Positions 15,841-24,371 of a stretch of 64,000 nt of DNA are shown here, in pieces (position 1 is the first letter of the stretch; every line of letters begins with the position of its first letter). Below the pieces are notes generated by a model. That model saw only the letters and a program-made list of their open reading frames with translations. It had not been told where the DNA came from and searched no databases. The translations under genes and the position numbers were made by a program. This DNA comes from Actinoplanes sp. SE50/110 (lineage in GTDB: Bacteria; Actinomycetota; Actinomycetes; Mycobacteriales; Micromonosporaceae). The stretch is from NCBI RefSeq assembly GCF_900119315.1, contig NZ_LT827010.1, positions 8,302,001-8,366,000 on the forward strand, given 5' to 3'.

Positions 15841-17244
15841 TTACCGGCGGAACTGGACCCAGTTCACGTTGACGAAGTCGGCCGGCTGCCCGCTGGTGAA
15901 GGTCAGATACACCGTGTGACTGCCGGAAACATTCGCCACATTGCCCGGCACCGACGTCCAGGACTGCCAGCCGCCGGTGTTGGCCACCGCGAAGGTGCCG
16001 ATCGGGGCGTTGTTCCGGCTGTCCACCCGCACCTCGACCAGGCCGCTGACCCCGCCGGCCGCCCCGGAGGCCACCCGGGCCACGAAGTCCTTCACCCCGC
16101 CGGTGCCGAAGTCGACGTTGTCGAACTGCATCCAGTCACCGTTGGTGAGGTAGCCGACGTCCTGCCCGCCCTCGGCGCACGTCTCCACCTGCACCCCGGC
16201 GGCGGCGTCGTACGACTCGGCCTGGATCTGCGCATACGCGTCCCGGGACCCGCTCGGCGGCGTCGTGGTCGGCGGCGTGCTGGTCGGCGGCGTGCTGGTC
16301 GGCGGCGTCGTGCCACCGGCGGACTGGTACACCGCCACGTAATCGACCAGCATCGGCACGCCGGACGCGGTGGCCGCGGTGGGGCCACCGCCGAACGCGG
16401 CCGGGAAGCCGCCGCCCATCGCCACGTTCAGGATCACGAACATCCCGTGGTGGGTCGCGTTGTTCCAGGTGGTGGCGTCCAGCTGGGACGAGTTGAGGGT
16501 GAAGAAGTTGGCGCCGTCGAGATACCACCGCAGCTGCTCCGGGGAGGTGCTGCGGTCATATTCCACCGCGTAGGTGTGGAAACCGGTCTGGCAGCCCGCG
16601 CAGGCCCGCTCGCCACTGCCCAGACCGGTCGTCTCGTTGCACGGCCCGCCCGAGGGGGTGCCGCAGTGCAGCGTGGAGAAGACCGACGACCGGCCGTTGA
16701 TGTCCTCCATGATGTCCCACTCGCCGATGCTCGGCCAGTTGGTGGCGCCGACCGGGCGGGCCGCCGCGCCCAGCGCCCAGAAGGCCGGCCAGTAACCGGC
16801 GGCCGCCGCACCGCTCACGTTCGGCTGCTGCAGCCGGGCCTCGATGCGCACCCTGCCGCCGGCCGGGGCGGCGAAGTCGGTCCGCTGGGTTTCCACCCGG
16901 CCCGACGTCCATTGACCGGACGCGTCCCGGATCGGCTTGATCACCAGATTGCCGCCGCCGTCCTGGTAGACGTTGGCGGTCGAGTCGGTCATCGACTCGA
17001 CCTCACCGGTGCCCCAGTTGCCGGCGCCGCCGGGATAGCCGGTGCCGAGGTCGTAGAGCCAGTTCGACCTGTTCAGCCCGGTGCCGGCGGCGCCGGTGAA
17101 GTCATCGCTGAAGACCAGGGACATGCCGGCCGGCGGGGCGGGGACGGCCGCCTCGGCCTGCGATACGAAGGCGACCGACGCGGCGACGGTCAGGACCGCC
17201 GCGCCGACCGCGAGGACTCTCCGGGAAGCTGCCATGGGGGACAC
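15841..17244 (-). CDS. secreted GH16 beta-glucanase with C-terminal CBM6
   Basis: The 467-residue protein has a signal peptide (about 1-33), a GH16 laminarinase-type domain (about 36-310) and, after a Thr/Pro linker (about 312-337), a CBM6-like module (about 340-467, starting YAQIQAESYDAAAGVQ). The GH16 catalytic motif is IGEWDIMED: Glu175 nucleophile, Asp177 and Glu180 acid/base. It should cleave beta-1,3 or mixed beta-glucans outside the cell. The start may be this GTG or the ATG nine bases on; AGGAAAGG lies upstream of both. A LacI-type palindrome is just upstream. Confidence 0.88.
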   Translation of the reverse strand: MSPMAASRRVLAVGAAVLTVAASVAFVSQAEAAVPAPPAGMSLVFSDDFTGAAGTGLNRSNWLYDLGTGYPGGAGNWGTGEVESMTDSTANVYQDGGGNLVIKPIRDASGQWTSGRVETQRTDFAAPAGGRVRIEARLQQPNVSGAAAAGYWPAFWALGAAARPVGATNWPSIGEWDIMEDINGRSSVFSTLHCGTPSGGPCNETTGLGSGERACAGCQTGFHTYAVEYDRSTSPEQLRWYLDGANFFTLNSSQLDATTWNNATHHGMFVILNVAMGGGFPAAFGGGPTAATASGVPMLVDYVAVYQSAGGTTPPTSTPPTSTPPTTTPPSGSRDAYAQIQAESYDAAAGVQVETCAEGGQDVGYLTNGDWMQFDNVDFGTGGVKDFVARVASGAAGGVSGLVEVRVDSRNNAPIGTFAVANTGGWQSWTSVPGNVANVSGSHTVYLTFTSGQPADFVNVNWVQFRR

Positions 17245-17271
17245 GCCTTTCCTGGGGGTGGAGAAGGAACG

Positions 17272-17285
17272 TGAGAGCGCTCTCA
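17272..17285. promoter_or_regulatory. LacI-type operator (CebR-like) upstream of GH16
   Basis: TGAGAGCGCTCTCA is a perfect 14-bp palindrome. It differs from the streptomycete CebR operator (TGGGAGCGCTCCCA) at one symmetric position. It lies 28 bases upstream of the GH16 start codon, so a LacI-family repressor induced by a beta-glucan oligosaccharide is likely. Confidence 0.7.
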
Positions 17286-17368
17286 GAAGATTTCACGCTT
17301 GTTTCGAGAAGTTGTCAATCTGTCGATATTTGCGTCCGGCGACCAGCTCCGGCCGCCGGACTTCCCGG

Positions 17369-18052
17369 TCAGGCGGCGGCGACCAGCCGGCGCCGGACGA
17401 CCTGCTCACCGGCGGTCCACGCGGCGGAGGTCACCAGGTAGAGGCCGCCGGCCAGCGGGAGCCAGGCCACCGCGAGCACGGTCAGCCACGGCAGGTACCT
17501 CAGCATCCCCGCGGTCAGCGCGGCCGCCTGCTGGTCGTCGCCCGGCACCGGGACCGGCTGCGGGGCGGCCGCCCGGCGCGACGACCACCAGGCGATCCCG
17601 CCCGAGATCGCCAGCAGCACGGCGAAGACCGGCAGCCCGGCGGACAGGTGCGCGGTCAGCGGCACCCCGGCGATCGCGCCGGCCGGCGGATGCAGCGCCA
17701 CCCGGTACATGACCATGAAGAACGGCGCCTGGGCCAGCCCGGGCAGTAGCCCGGCGAACGGGCCGATCCCGTGCTCGCGCTGCAGCGCCAGGGTCGCGGT
17801 GGCGAGCTCCATCGGGTCCCTGTGCTCGGCCCGCAGCTTCGCCATCTGCGGCGCCAGCGCGGCGCGGCGGCGCTCGGTGCGGATCTGCAGGTAGGTGAGC
17901 GGGGTCAGGGCGGCCCGGACGAGCAGCGTGAACAGGACGATCGCGACGGCCGCGGCGAGCCCGCCGGTCAGCGGTTCGAGATGCCCGGACAGGACGGTGA
18001 TGCCGGTGTGCGCGGCGTCGACGACGGCGTGGAAGAGACCGGAAATGGACAT
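17369..18052 (-). CDS. YidC/Oxa1-family membrane insertase paralogue
   Basis: The 227-residue protein has the YidC core: five hydrophobic segments, RAALTPLTYLQIRTERRRAA with the conserved Arg region in the first helix, a cytosolic loop MAKLRAEHRDPMELATA, and the family motif GLLPGLAQAPFFMVMYR. It is shorter than the housekeeping YidC and not next to rpmH/rnpA/jag, so it is probably a second insertase. It inserts or folds small membrane proteins. A small membrane gene precedes it by 58 bases. Confidence 0.85.
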   Translation of the reverse strand: MSISGLFHAVVDAAHTGITVLSGHLEPLTGGLAAAVAIVLFTLLVRAALTPLTYLQIRTERRRAALAPQMAKLRAEHRDPMELATATLALQREHGIGPFAGLLPGLAQAPFFMVMYRVALHPPAGAIAGVPLTAHLSAGLPVFAVLLAISGGIAWWSSRRAAAPQPVPVPGDDQQAAALTAGMLRYLPWLTVLAVAWLPLAGGLYLVTSAAWTAGEQVVRRRLVAAA

Positions 18053-18110
18053 GGCGATACCCCAAGGGTCCGAAACGGGAAGGACACCGAGGCGGCGGCG
18101 TACGGAACGG

Positions 18111-18383
18111 TTACGCGGCCGCGGGGTACGCGGTGGGTGCTCGGGGGCGGGGACGGCCGGAGGCGCCCGGGTCGAGCAGGCGCGGGGCGGCGGTGCGGAC
18201 CCGGCGGGTGAACGCCCGGACCCCCGGCAGCAGGCCGGCGGCCGGCACCGGGACGGCGACCACGGCGGCCACCACCAGGGCCGCCGCGACCAGGGCCAGC
18301 GCGACGACCAGTCGCGGGCCGCTGCTGAGCCCGGGGTCGAGCAGGGCGGTGCCCGCCAGCGCCCAGTACCCGAGAAGCAGCAT
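18111..18383 (-). CDS. small membrane protein (DUF6412-like)
   Basis: The 90-residue product has two hydrophobic segments (LLLGYWALAGTALL and LVVALALVAAALVVAAVVAV) and an Arg/Pro-rich tail. Similar small proteins are encoded beside YidC paralogues in actinomycetes and are, I believe, classed as DUF6412. The ATG lacks a clear ribosome site. It could assist the insertase encoded downstream. Confidence 0.6.
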   Translation of the reverse strand: MLLLGYWALAGTALLDPGLSSGPRLVVALALVAAALVVAAVVAVPVPAAGLLPGVRAFTRRVRTAAPRLLDPGASGRPRPRAPTAYPAAA

Positions 18384-18452
18384 GTCCGGCAGCGTAACGC
18401 CGATGGTCAAGGCCCGGTTTTGCCGGCAAACCGGGCGGGTAACCCGTCGCGC

Positions 18453-19613
18453 ATGGAAGCCGCTGCCGAGGGCACGACGACTATCTCTGCCCGACTCGCC
18501 GAGCGCGCCGAGAAGCGCGATCTGCTCACGCTCGGGGTCGAGGAGGAATACCTGCTGGTCGACGCGGTCGAACCGCGCGGCGTGGAAACCGTGGAGGCGG
18601 TGCTGGAGCAGATCCCGGAGCAGTTCCGGGGCGGCGTCCAGCACGAGTACCTGCGCAGCCAGATCGAGGTGGCCAGTCCGCCCCAGCTGGAGCTGATGAG
18701 CCTCTACGAGGCGATGACCGGGCTGCGCGAAACGGTCGCCACCGCCGCGGAGCGGGCCGGGTCACGGCTGCTGGCGGTGGGCGCGGGCCCGGCCGCCGGG
18801 CCGAACACCCGACTCTTCGACGACCCGCGGTACCACCGGATGCGGGAGCGCTTCGGCGATCTCTCACCCGGCCAGGGGCTGTGCGGTACACACGTGCACG
18901 TGAGCATCCCGGATGCGGAGACCGGCGTACAGGTGCTCAATCATCTGCGCCCGTGGCTGCCGGTGCTGCAGGCGGCGACCGCGAACTCGCCGCTGTTCGG
19001 CGGCCGGGAGACCGGGTACGCCAGCTGGCGCTCGATGCTGTGGGAACGCTGGCCGACGGTGGGCCCGACCCCGTACCTCACCTCACACGAGCACTACCTG
19101 ACGCTGATCGCCGACCTCGAGGCGAGCGGGGCGATGCTCGACGAGGGGATGCTCTACTGGTACGCCCGGCTCTCCGCGCGGTATCCGACCGTGGAGATCC
19201 GGATGGGCGACGTGATGCCCACCGTGGACGACGCGATCCTGCTCGCCGCGCTGGCCCGCGGGCTGGTCTCGACCCTGCTGAACGAGGTGCGCGACGGCGT
19301 CCCGGCGCCGGACGTGCCGCACCCGCTGCTGATGGCGGCGCACTGGCGAGCGGCCAAGGACGGTCTCGAGGGCCTCGGGTTGGACTTCGCCACCCGGGAG
19401 CCGCGCCCGGCCTGGCGGCTGCTGCGTCAGCTGGTCGACTTCGTCCGGCCGGAACTGGAGCGGCACGGCGACCTGGAGATGGTGACCATGCTGCTGGAGC
19501 GGCTGCGGACCCGGGGCACCGGCGCGGCACGGCAGCGGGCGCTGCTGGCCAAGGGGGTGCCGGTGGCCGGGGTGGTGGACTGGCTGGCGCGCGCCACCCG
19601 CGGGGGAGAATGA
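18453..19613 (+). CDS. GCS2-family glutamate-cysteine ligase-like (YbdK) carboxylate-amine ligase
   Basis: The 386-residue protein belongs to the GCS2/YbdK family. Diagnostic parts are LLTLGVEEEYLLVD (metal and ATP-binding Glu residues), HEYLRSQIEVASPPQ, QGLCGTHVHVSIPD and RYPTVEIRMGDVMPTVDDA. The family joins glutamate to cysteine weakly; actinomycete members may make gamma-glutamylcysteine or other gamma-glutamyl compounds. Mycothiol is the usual thiol here, so a glutathione role is not implied. The ATG is the first in-frame start after the divergent membrane gene. Confidence 0.88.
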   Translation: MEAAAEGTTTISARLAERAEKRDLLTLGVEEEYLLVDAVEPRGVETVEAVLEQIPEQFRGGVQHEYLRSQIEVASPPQLELMSLYEAMTGLRETVATAAERAGSRLLAVGAGPAAGPNTRLFDDPRYHRMRERFGDLSPGQGLCGTHVHVSIPDAETGVQVLNHLRPWLPVLQAATANSPLFGGRETGYASWRSMLWERWPTVGPTPYLTSHEHYLTLIADLEASGAMLDEGMLYWYARLSARYPTVEIRMGDVMPTVDDAILLAALARGLVSTLLNEVRDGVPAPDVPHPLLMAAHWRAAKDGLEGLGLDFATREPRPAWRLLRQLVDFVRPELERHGDLEMVTMLLERLRTRGTGAARQRALLAKGVPVAGVVDWLARATRGGE

Positions 19614-19724
19614 CAGATATTGCCCACAGCGGCACGGCAAGTGACCAGCAAAAACAACTTTCAGTGAGGGTTCGGTGACCGATCCGGTATCGCGCGGGAT
19701 CTTGCCGCACGGTAGGCATGACGG

Positions 19725-21041
19725 ATGCCGCCGCACACCTCGCCGCACCTGACGAGCCCCGGCGACGCAGCCGCGACGGGTGGGCGGCACCGTCGGCCGG
19801 ACCTCGCCGTGGGCCCGGCGCTGCGCTCCACAGTGGATGCACCGTCGCCCGTGCCCGCGCCCCGTGCCGCCCGGCACCGGGCCGGCGACACCGGGTCGTA
19901 CAGCACCGTCCGGTCTGCCGCCGGAGCGCCACGGCACTCCGCGGCCCCCGGCCGATCCCGCCCCCGGCGGCCGGCCACCGGCACCCACCGCGCGCCCGGC
20001 ACCCTGCCGCTGGAGACCTGGCTGGAGGCGGCGAAGAACCGGCCGACCACGGTGCTCGGCACCCTGGTCGTGGCCGGCCTGCTGATCACCGCGGTGCCGC
20101 TGGCCCAGCCCGGCCACAGCGACCCGGGCTCGCTGGCCGCCGCCGCGCAGGCCGAGGCCTCGGCGCGGGCCGCCGGTCAGCACGATAGGACGAACGACTC
20201 CGGCAACCGGCCGGGCGGACCGCAGGCGCAGCCCGCGGCCGGCGCCAAGCCCACACCGTCGGCGGCGGTCACCGGCAAGCCGATCGAATCGCAGCAGCTC
20301 CCGCCGGCCGCCGGCGCCGGTCCCGGCCGGTCGCTGCTGACCACCGGCAGCCAGACGGTCGCACTCACCTTCGACGACGGACCCGACCCGGAGCAGACGC
20401 CGAAGATCCTGGCGATGCTCGAGCAGTACCACGTGAAGGCGACGTTCTGCCTGGTCGGCTCCCAGGTGGCGAGACACCCGGAGATGGTCCGGCAGATCGT
20501 GGCGGCCGGGCACACGCTGTGCAACCACACCTACGACCACGACCTGACCATCGCGAAGAAGACACCCGCGAAGATCCGGGCCGACCTGGAGAAGACGAAC
20601 GCGGCGATCCGGGCCGCGGTGCCGGACGCGGCGATCCCGTTCTTCCGGGCGCCCGGCGGCAACTTCAACGACCGGCTGGTGCAGACCGCGCACGCCGACG
20701 GGATGTCCTCGCTGTACTGGGCGGTCGACCCGCGCGACTGGGAGCACCTGACCGGCGAGAGCGATGCGGCGCACGTCAAACGGGTGGTCGCGTCGATCAG
20801 GAAGCAGATCAAGCCGGGCGCGATCGTGCTGTCACACGACTTCAACCAGCCGGACACGATCGCGGCGTACCGGGAACTGCTGCCCTGGCTGACCGAGAAC
20901 TATCAGCTGGGGGTGCCGTCCGGCACCGGTGAGACCCCGGCCACCGCCAAGCCGGCCACCCCGGCGCCGTCGACGCCCGCTCCGGCGCCGAGCACCAGCG
21001 CCGACCCGGTGGTCACCCCGTCGGCGGCCCCGACCGAGTAG
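19725..21041 (+). CDS. membrane-anchored NodB-domain polysaccharide deacetylase
   Basis: The 438-residue protein has a long, basic, disordered N-terminus, one membrane helix (about 107-126, VLGTLVVAGLLITAVPLA), a linker and a NodB deacetylase domain (about 205-405). The five motifs are clear: TFDDGPDPEQT, GHTLCNHTYDHDL with metal histidines, RAPGGNFN, a DPRDWEH region and IVLSHD. A Pro/Ala/Thr tail follows. It should N-deacetylate peptidoglycan or another wall polymer outside the membrane. The upstream 110 bases show no other gene. Its stop codon abuts the convergent nei stop with no gap. The start could be a later in-frame codon. Confidence 0.88.
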   Translation: MPPHTSPHLTSPGDAAATGGRHRRPDLAVGPALRSTVDAPSPVPAPRAARHRAGDTGSYSTVRSAAGAPRHSAAPGRSRPRRPATGTHRAPGTLPLETWLEAAKNRPTTVLGTLVVAGLLITAVPLAQPGHSDPGSLAAAAQAEASARAAGQHDRTNDSGNRPGGPQAQPAAGAKPTPSAAVTGKPIESQQLPPAAGAGPGRSLLTTGSQTVALTFDDGPDPEQTPKILAMLEQYHVKATFCLVGSQVARHPEMVRQIVAAGHTLCNHTYDHDLTIAKKTPAKIRADLEKTNAAIRAAVPDAAIPFFRAPGGNFNDRLVQTAHADGMSSLYWAVDPRDWEHLTGESDAAHVKRVVASIRKQIKPGAIVLSHDFNQPDTIAAYRELLPWLTENYQLGVPSGTGETPATAKPATPAPSTPAPAPSTSADPVVTPSAAPTE

Positions 21042-21848
21042 TCATCTCTGGCAGGCCGGGCACCAGTACAGGTTGCGGCCGGCCAGCGGGCCGATCGCGA
21101 CCGGGGTGGCACAGACCAGGCACGGCTGGGCAGTGCGCCGATAGACGTACACCTCGCCACCGTGCCGGTCGACGCGCGGAGCACGCCGCATCGCCTCCGG
21201 GGTGTGCTCGGTGTGCACGGTGTCGATCCGGCCCCGCGCGACGCCCTCCTTCATCAGGGCGCGCAGGTCGTCCCAGAGGGCGGCCCACAGCTCGCGGCCG
21301 ACCGCGGTGCCCGGTGTCAGCGGCGACAACCCGGCCCGGAAGAGCACCTCGTTGGCGTAGATCAGGCCGCAACCGGCCACGATGGACTGGTCCAGCAGCA
21401 GCGCGAACAGCGGCTTGGTGCTGGCCCTGACCTTCTGATACGCCCGGGCGGGGTCGGCGTCGTCACGCAGCGGATCCGCCCCGAGCCGGGCCCGCAGCCG
21501 CTGCACCGAGGGTGGGTCGAGCACCTCGCACGCGGTCGGTCCACGCAGGTCGAGCCAGTGCGACGGGCCGGTCATCCGCATCCGCACCTGGCCGACCGGG
21601 TCGGGCAGCGGCGGCTCCCCCTCGGTGAACTTGCCGTACAGCCCGAGGTGGACGTGCAGCGTGCGGTCACCCTCGTAGTGGTGCAGCAGATGCTTGCCGT
21701 ACGCCTCGGTGTCGGCCAGCACCCGGCCGTCGAGCAGCGCGGCACCGGCCGCGAACCGGCCCTGCGGGCTGGTCACCCCCACCGGCGCGCCGGCGAACAG
21801 CTCGCGGTGGCGGGTGGCGAGGCGGTGAATGGTATGTCCCTCCGGCAC
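21042..21848 (-). CDS. nei: Fpg/Nei-family DNA glycosylase (endonuclease VIII-like)
   Basis: The 268-residue enzyme starts PEGHTIHRLA, where Pro2 (after Met removal) is the catalytic imine former and Glu3 the acid; this forces the GTG at 21848 rather than the upstream in-frame ATG. The H2TH region includes SIVAGCGLIYANEVLFRAGL, and the C-terminus has a zinc finger CLVC...CPAC followed by QR. The PEGHT start and NLYWCPAC end favour Nei over MutM. It removes oxidised pyrimidines and nicks the abasic site during base excision repair. Confidence 0.9.
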   Translation of the reverse strand: MPEGHTIHRLATRHRELFAGAPVGVTSPQGRFAAGAALLDGRVLADTEAYGKHLLHHYEGDRTLHVHLGLYGKFTEGEPPLPDPVGQVRMRMTGPSHWLDLRGPTACEVLDPPSVQRLRARLGADPLRDDADPARAYQKVRASTKPLFALLLDQSIVAGCGLIYANEVLFRAGLSPLTPGTAVGRELWAALWDDLRALMKEGVARGRIDTVHTEHTPEAMRRAPRVDRHGGEVYVYRRTAQPCLVCATPVAIGPLAGRNLYWCPACQR

Positions 21849-22012
21849 GCGCCAAAGGTAGCCGCCCGGGCCCACCCGGCCGGACGTGATGATCGCCACC
21901 CGGGGGGCATTCTGCCGTCAGCGGATTCGCCCTGAGGGGAATCGCTGGGTTTCGACACGCCCCGTGAGAGAGGGTGTGAGACGTAGAAGAGCGGATGCGA
22001 AAGGGTTGACCC

Positions 22013-22618
22013 ATGAGTGTTGAACCGACCATGCGCGGCGGCGGCGCGTCCTTCGACGACCAGGTCTTCGAGCGTCTGCTCCGGGAGCGGATCATCTTCC
22101 TCGGCAGCGAGGTCAACGACGAGGTGACCAACCGGATCTGCGCGCAGATGCTGCTGCTCGCCTCGGAGGACCCGGAACGCGACATCGCCCTGTACATCAA
22201 CTCCCCCGGTGGCTCGATCAGCGCCGGGATGGCGGTGTACGACACCATGCAGTACATCAAGAACGACGTGGCCACCATCGCGATGGGCATGGCCGCCTCG
22301 ATGGGCCAGTTCCTGCTCTGCGCCGGGACCCCCGGCAAGCGGTACGCGCTGCCCCACGCCCGGGTGATGATGCACCAGCTCTCCGGCGGCATCGGTGGCA
22401 CCGCCGCGGACATCGCCATCCAGGCCGAGAGCATGCTGCACATCAAGACGGTGATGAACGACCGGATCGCCTTCCACACCGGGCACACCGCGGAGGAGAT
22501 CGAGCGCGACTCCGACCGGGACCGCTGGTTCACCGCCCAGCAGGCCAAGGACTACGGCATCGTCGACCACGTGATCGCCAAGGCGTCCGACGTGAACGCG
22601 GTGTCGTCGCTGGTCTGA
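22013..22618 (+). CDS. clpP: ATP-dependent Clp protease proteolytic subunit
   Basis: This 201-residue ClpP has the catalytic triad Ser96 (MAASMGQFLL), His121 (RVMMHQ) and Asp170 (DSDRDRW). It begins directly with the folded core. The gene stands alone between a glycosylase and a membrane protein, without clpX or a second clpP, unlike the essential clpP1-clpP2 pair of actinobacteria, so it is probably an extra paralogue. The subunits form tetradecameric barrels fed by ClpX or ClpC. A strong hairpin follows. Confidence 0.92.
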   Translation: MSVEPTMRGGGASFDDQVFERLLRERIIFLGSEVNDEVTNRICAQMLLLASEDPERDIALYINSPGGSISAGMAVYDTMQYIKNDVATIAMGMAASMGQFLLCAGTPGKRYALPHARVMMHQLSGGIGGTAADIAIQAESMLHIKTVMNDRIAFHTGHTAEEIERDSDRDRWFTAQQAKDYGIVDHVIAKASDVNAVSSLV

Positions 22619-22627
22619 GGCTTCTCC

Positions 22628-22662
22628 ACGGGGGACGCGCGGCGTGGCCGTGCGTCCCCCGT
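22628..22662 (+). terminator. terminator after clpP
   Basis: ACGGGGGACGC (22628-22638) pairs perfectly with GCGTCCCCCGT (22652-22662), followed by GTCATTT. Confidence 0.75.
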
Positions 22663-22726
22663 GTCATTTCCCCACCGCCCGGGTATGTGAGCGTCAGACG
22701 ACTCCCCCGCTCAAGGAGGTGCTGAC

Positions 22727-23284
22727 GTGAGGATGCCTACCTTCTCGCGCACGGCCACGACCGATACCGACGAGACGGCCCGGGTCCCGGTGCGGCCCCG
22801 CCGGGGCGACGACGAACCCACCACGCAGGCGGTCACCAAGCCGGTGCCGGCCACCACGGTGACCGCGCCGACCGCGGCCGAGCGCAAGCCGATCACCGTC
22901 GGCCGCCCGGTCACCCCGGTCAGCCCGGCCGCGCCGGCCACCCCGGTCGCCCCGGTGCGCCGGGCCCGCGGCAGCATGATGGCCACCCTCGGCCTGATCG
23001 TCAGCGTCGCCGGGATGGCGCTGGTGCTCTCCGGCCCGCTCGCCGGATACGGCGTCGGTGTCGCCGGACTGGGTCTGCTGCTCTCGCTGATCGGCCTCAA
23101 CGCCACCCGCAGACAGCACGTGGCCGGCAAGACCGACGCGCTGCTCGGCCTGCTCATCTCGCTGGGTGCCATCGTGCTCGGCGTGCTCGCCCTCAACGGC
23201 CAGCTGAGCTGGCTGGGCACCGACACGCAGCCGCCGGCGCGGCTGCGGGAGTGGCTTGACGCACAGTTTGCGAACCGCTTCTGA
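22727..23284 (+). CDS. membrane protein with basic disordered N-terminus
   Basis: The 185-residue protein has a Thr/Pro/Arg-rich cytosolic N-terminus (about 1-80) followed by three hydrophobic segments (about 84-155, for example ATLGLIVSVAGMALVLSG and LGLLISLGAIVLGVLALNG). The start is a GTG with an excellent AAGGAGGTG upstream. The layout is like the DUF4190-type or 'thrombospondin-like' small membrane proteins of actinomycetes, but I cannot name a family. Function is unknown. Confidence 0.8.
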   Translation: MRMPTFSRTATTDTDETARVPVRPRRGDDEPTTQAVTKPVPATTVTAPTAAERKPITVGRPVTPVSPAAPATPVAPVRRARGSMMATLGLIVSVAGMALVLSGPLAGYGVGVAGLGLLLSLIGLNATRRQHVAGKTDALLGLLISLGAIVLGVLALNGQLSWLGTDTQPPARLREWLDAQFANRF

Positions 23285-23368
23285 CGGGTAATCGACATTT
23301 ACCGACAGCGATACGCTGACGGGACACCCCTCGGAATCGGGACGGCACCGCCGGCCCGCACCGAGAAT

Positions 23369-23408
23369 CTCCGGCGGTTCGCCGGGCCGGGCTCCGGCGG
23401 TTCGCCGG
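23369..23408. repeat. pair of 17-bp direct repeats with internal dyads
   Basis: CTCCGGCGGTTCGCCGG occurs at 23369-23385 and 23392-23408. Each copy contains a CCGGCG/CGCCGG dyad. They lie downstream of the membrane gene and may contribute to termination. Confidence 0.55.
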
Positions 23409-23416
23409 ACGACCCG

Positions 23417-23462
23417 CACGGGCGCCGGGAGTTGCGTGAAAACGCCGCTCCCGGCGCCCGTG
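23417..23462 (+). terminator. long perfect hairpin after the membrane gene
   Basis: CACGGGCGCCGGGAG pairs perfectly over 15 bases with CTCCCGGCGCCCGTG around a 16-base loop. It lies about 130 bases after the stop codon; no T-tract follows, which is common in GC-rich actinomycetes. Confidence 0.6.
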
Positions 23463-23471
23463 TGGGGTGCC

Positions 23472-23521
23472 CGCAACGATTCGCCGCCGGGTGCGGTGAT
23501 CACGCAACGATCCGCCGCCGG
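23472..23521. promoter_or_regulatory. two direct repeats upstream of the DDAH-like/rocD promoter
   Basis: CGCAACGATYCGCCGCCGG is repeated at 23472-23490 and 23503-23521. The 31-bp spacing is about three helical turns and the repeats end some 40 bases before the likely -10 (TACCGT, 23562-23567). This is the geometry of an activator or repressor acting on this operon; the regulator is unknown. Confidence 0.5.
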
Positions 23522-23573
23522 ACGCATGATTGGACCGGGGTGCGCGAAGGTCATCCGCACCTACCGTTTCTGC

Positions 23574-24371
23574 ATGACCGCCATGCGCCGCTACCTGATG
23601 TGCCGGCCCACCCACTTCGCCGTCACCTACCGGATCAACCCGTGGATGGACCCCACAGCGCCGTACGACAACGCGCTCGCCGTCAGCCAGTGGGAGAACC
23701 TGCGCCGGACCTTCCTCGAGCTGGGCCACACCGTCGACCTGGTCGACCCGCTGCCCGGCCTGCCGGACATGGTGTTCGCCGCGAACGGCGGCACGATCGT
23801 CGACGGGCGCGCGCTGGGCGTGCAGTTCCGGGACGCCGAGCGGGCCGACGAGGCGCCGGCGTACGCCGCGTGGTTCCGGGCTGCGGGCTTCGAGACCGAG
23901 ATGCCCAAGCACACCAACGAGGGTGAGGGCGACATCCTGCTCGCCGGCGACCTGCTGCTGGCCGGGACGGGGTTCCGCACCTCGCACGCGTCGCACGCCG
24001 AGACCCAGGAGTTCCTGCGCCGTCCGGTGGTCACCCTGCAGCTGGTCGACCCGGCGTACTACCACCTGGACACGGCGCTGTGCGTGCTGGACGAGACGAA
24101 CATCGCGTACCTGCCGTCGGCCTTCTCGCCGGGTTCGCAGTCCGTGCTCCGGCAGCTGTTCCCGAATGCGATCATCGCAACGGCGGAGGACGCCGCGGTG
24201 CTCGGCCTCAACGCGGTCAGCGACGGCCGTAACGTGGTGCTGCCGGTCCAGGCGACGCACCTGACCGAGGAGCTGCGCAAGGCCGGTTACCACCCGATCG
24301 GGGTGGACGTCTCCGAGCTCCGCAAGGCCGGTGGCGGACCCAAGTGCTGCACGCTGGAGGTGCGCTCGTGA
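23574..24371 (+). CDS. DDAH/arginine-dihydrolase-like amidinotransferase-fold hydrolase
   Basis: The 265-residue protein is a guanidino-group-modifying enzyme of the dimethylarginine dimethylaminohydrolase type. It shows the substrate-binding FAANGGTIVDGR region, HTNEGEGD, the catalytic His in AYYHLDTALCVLD and the nucleophile Cys in GGGPKCCTLEV near the C-terminus. DDAH makes citrulline from methylarginines, while relatives convert arginine to ornithine. It is GTGA-coupled to an ornithine aminotransferase gene, which favours an arginine-catabolic role, but this is inference. I chose the ATG at 23574 because TACCGT lies exactly six bases before it, a leaderless layout. Confidence 0.88.
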   Translation: MTAMRRYLMCRPTHFAVTYRINPWMDPTAPYDNALAVSQWENLRRTFLELGHTVDLVDPLPGLPDMVFAANGGTIVDGRALGVQFRDAERADEAPAYAAWFRAAGFETEMPKHTNEGEGDILLAGDLLLAGTGFRTSHASHAETQEFLRRPVVTLQLVDPAYYHLDTALCVLDETNIAYLPSAFSPGSQSVLRQLFPNAIIATAEDAAVLGLNAVSDGRNVVLPVQATHLTEELRKAGYHPIGVDVSELRKAGGGPKCCTLEVRS

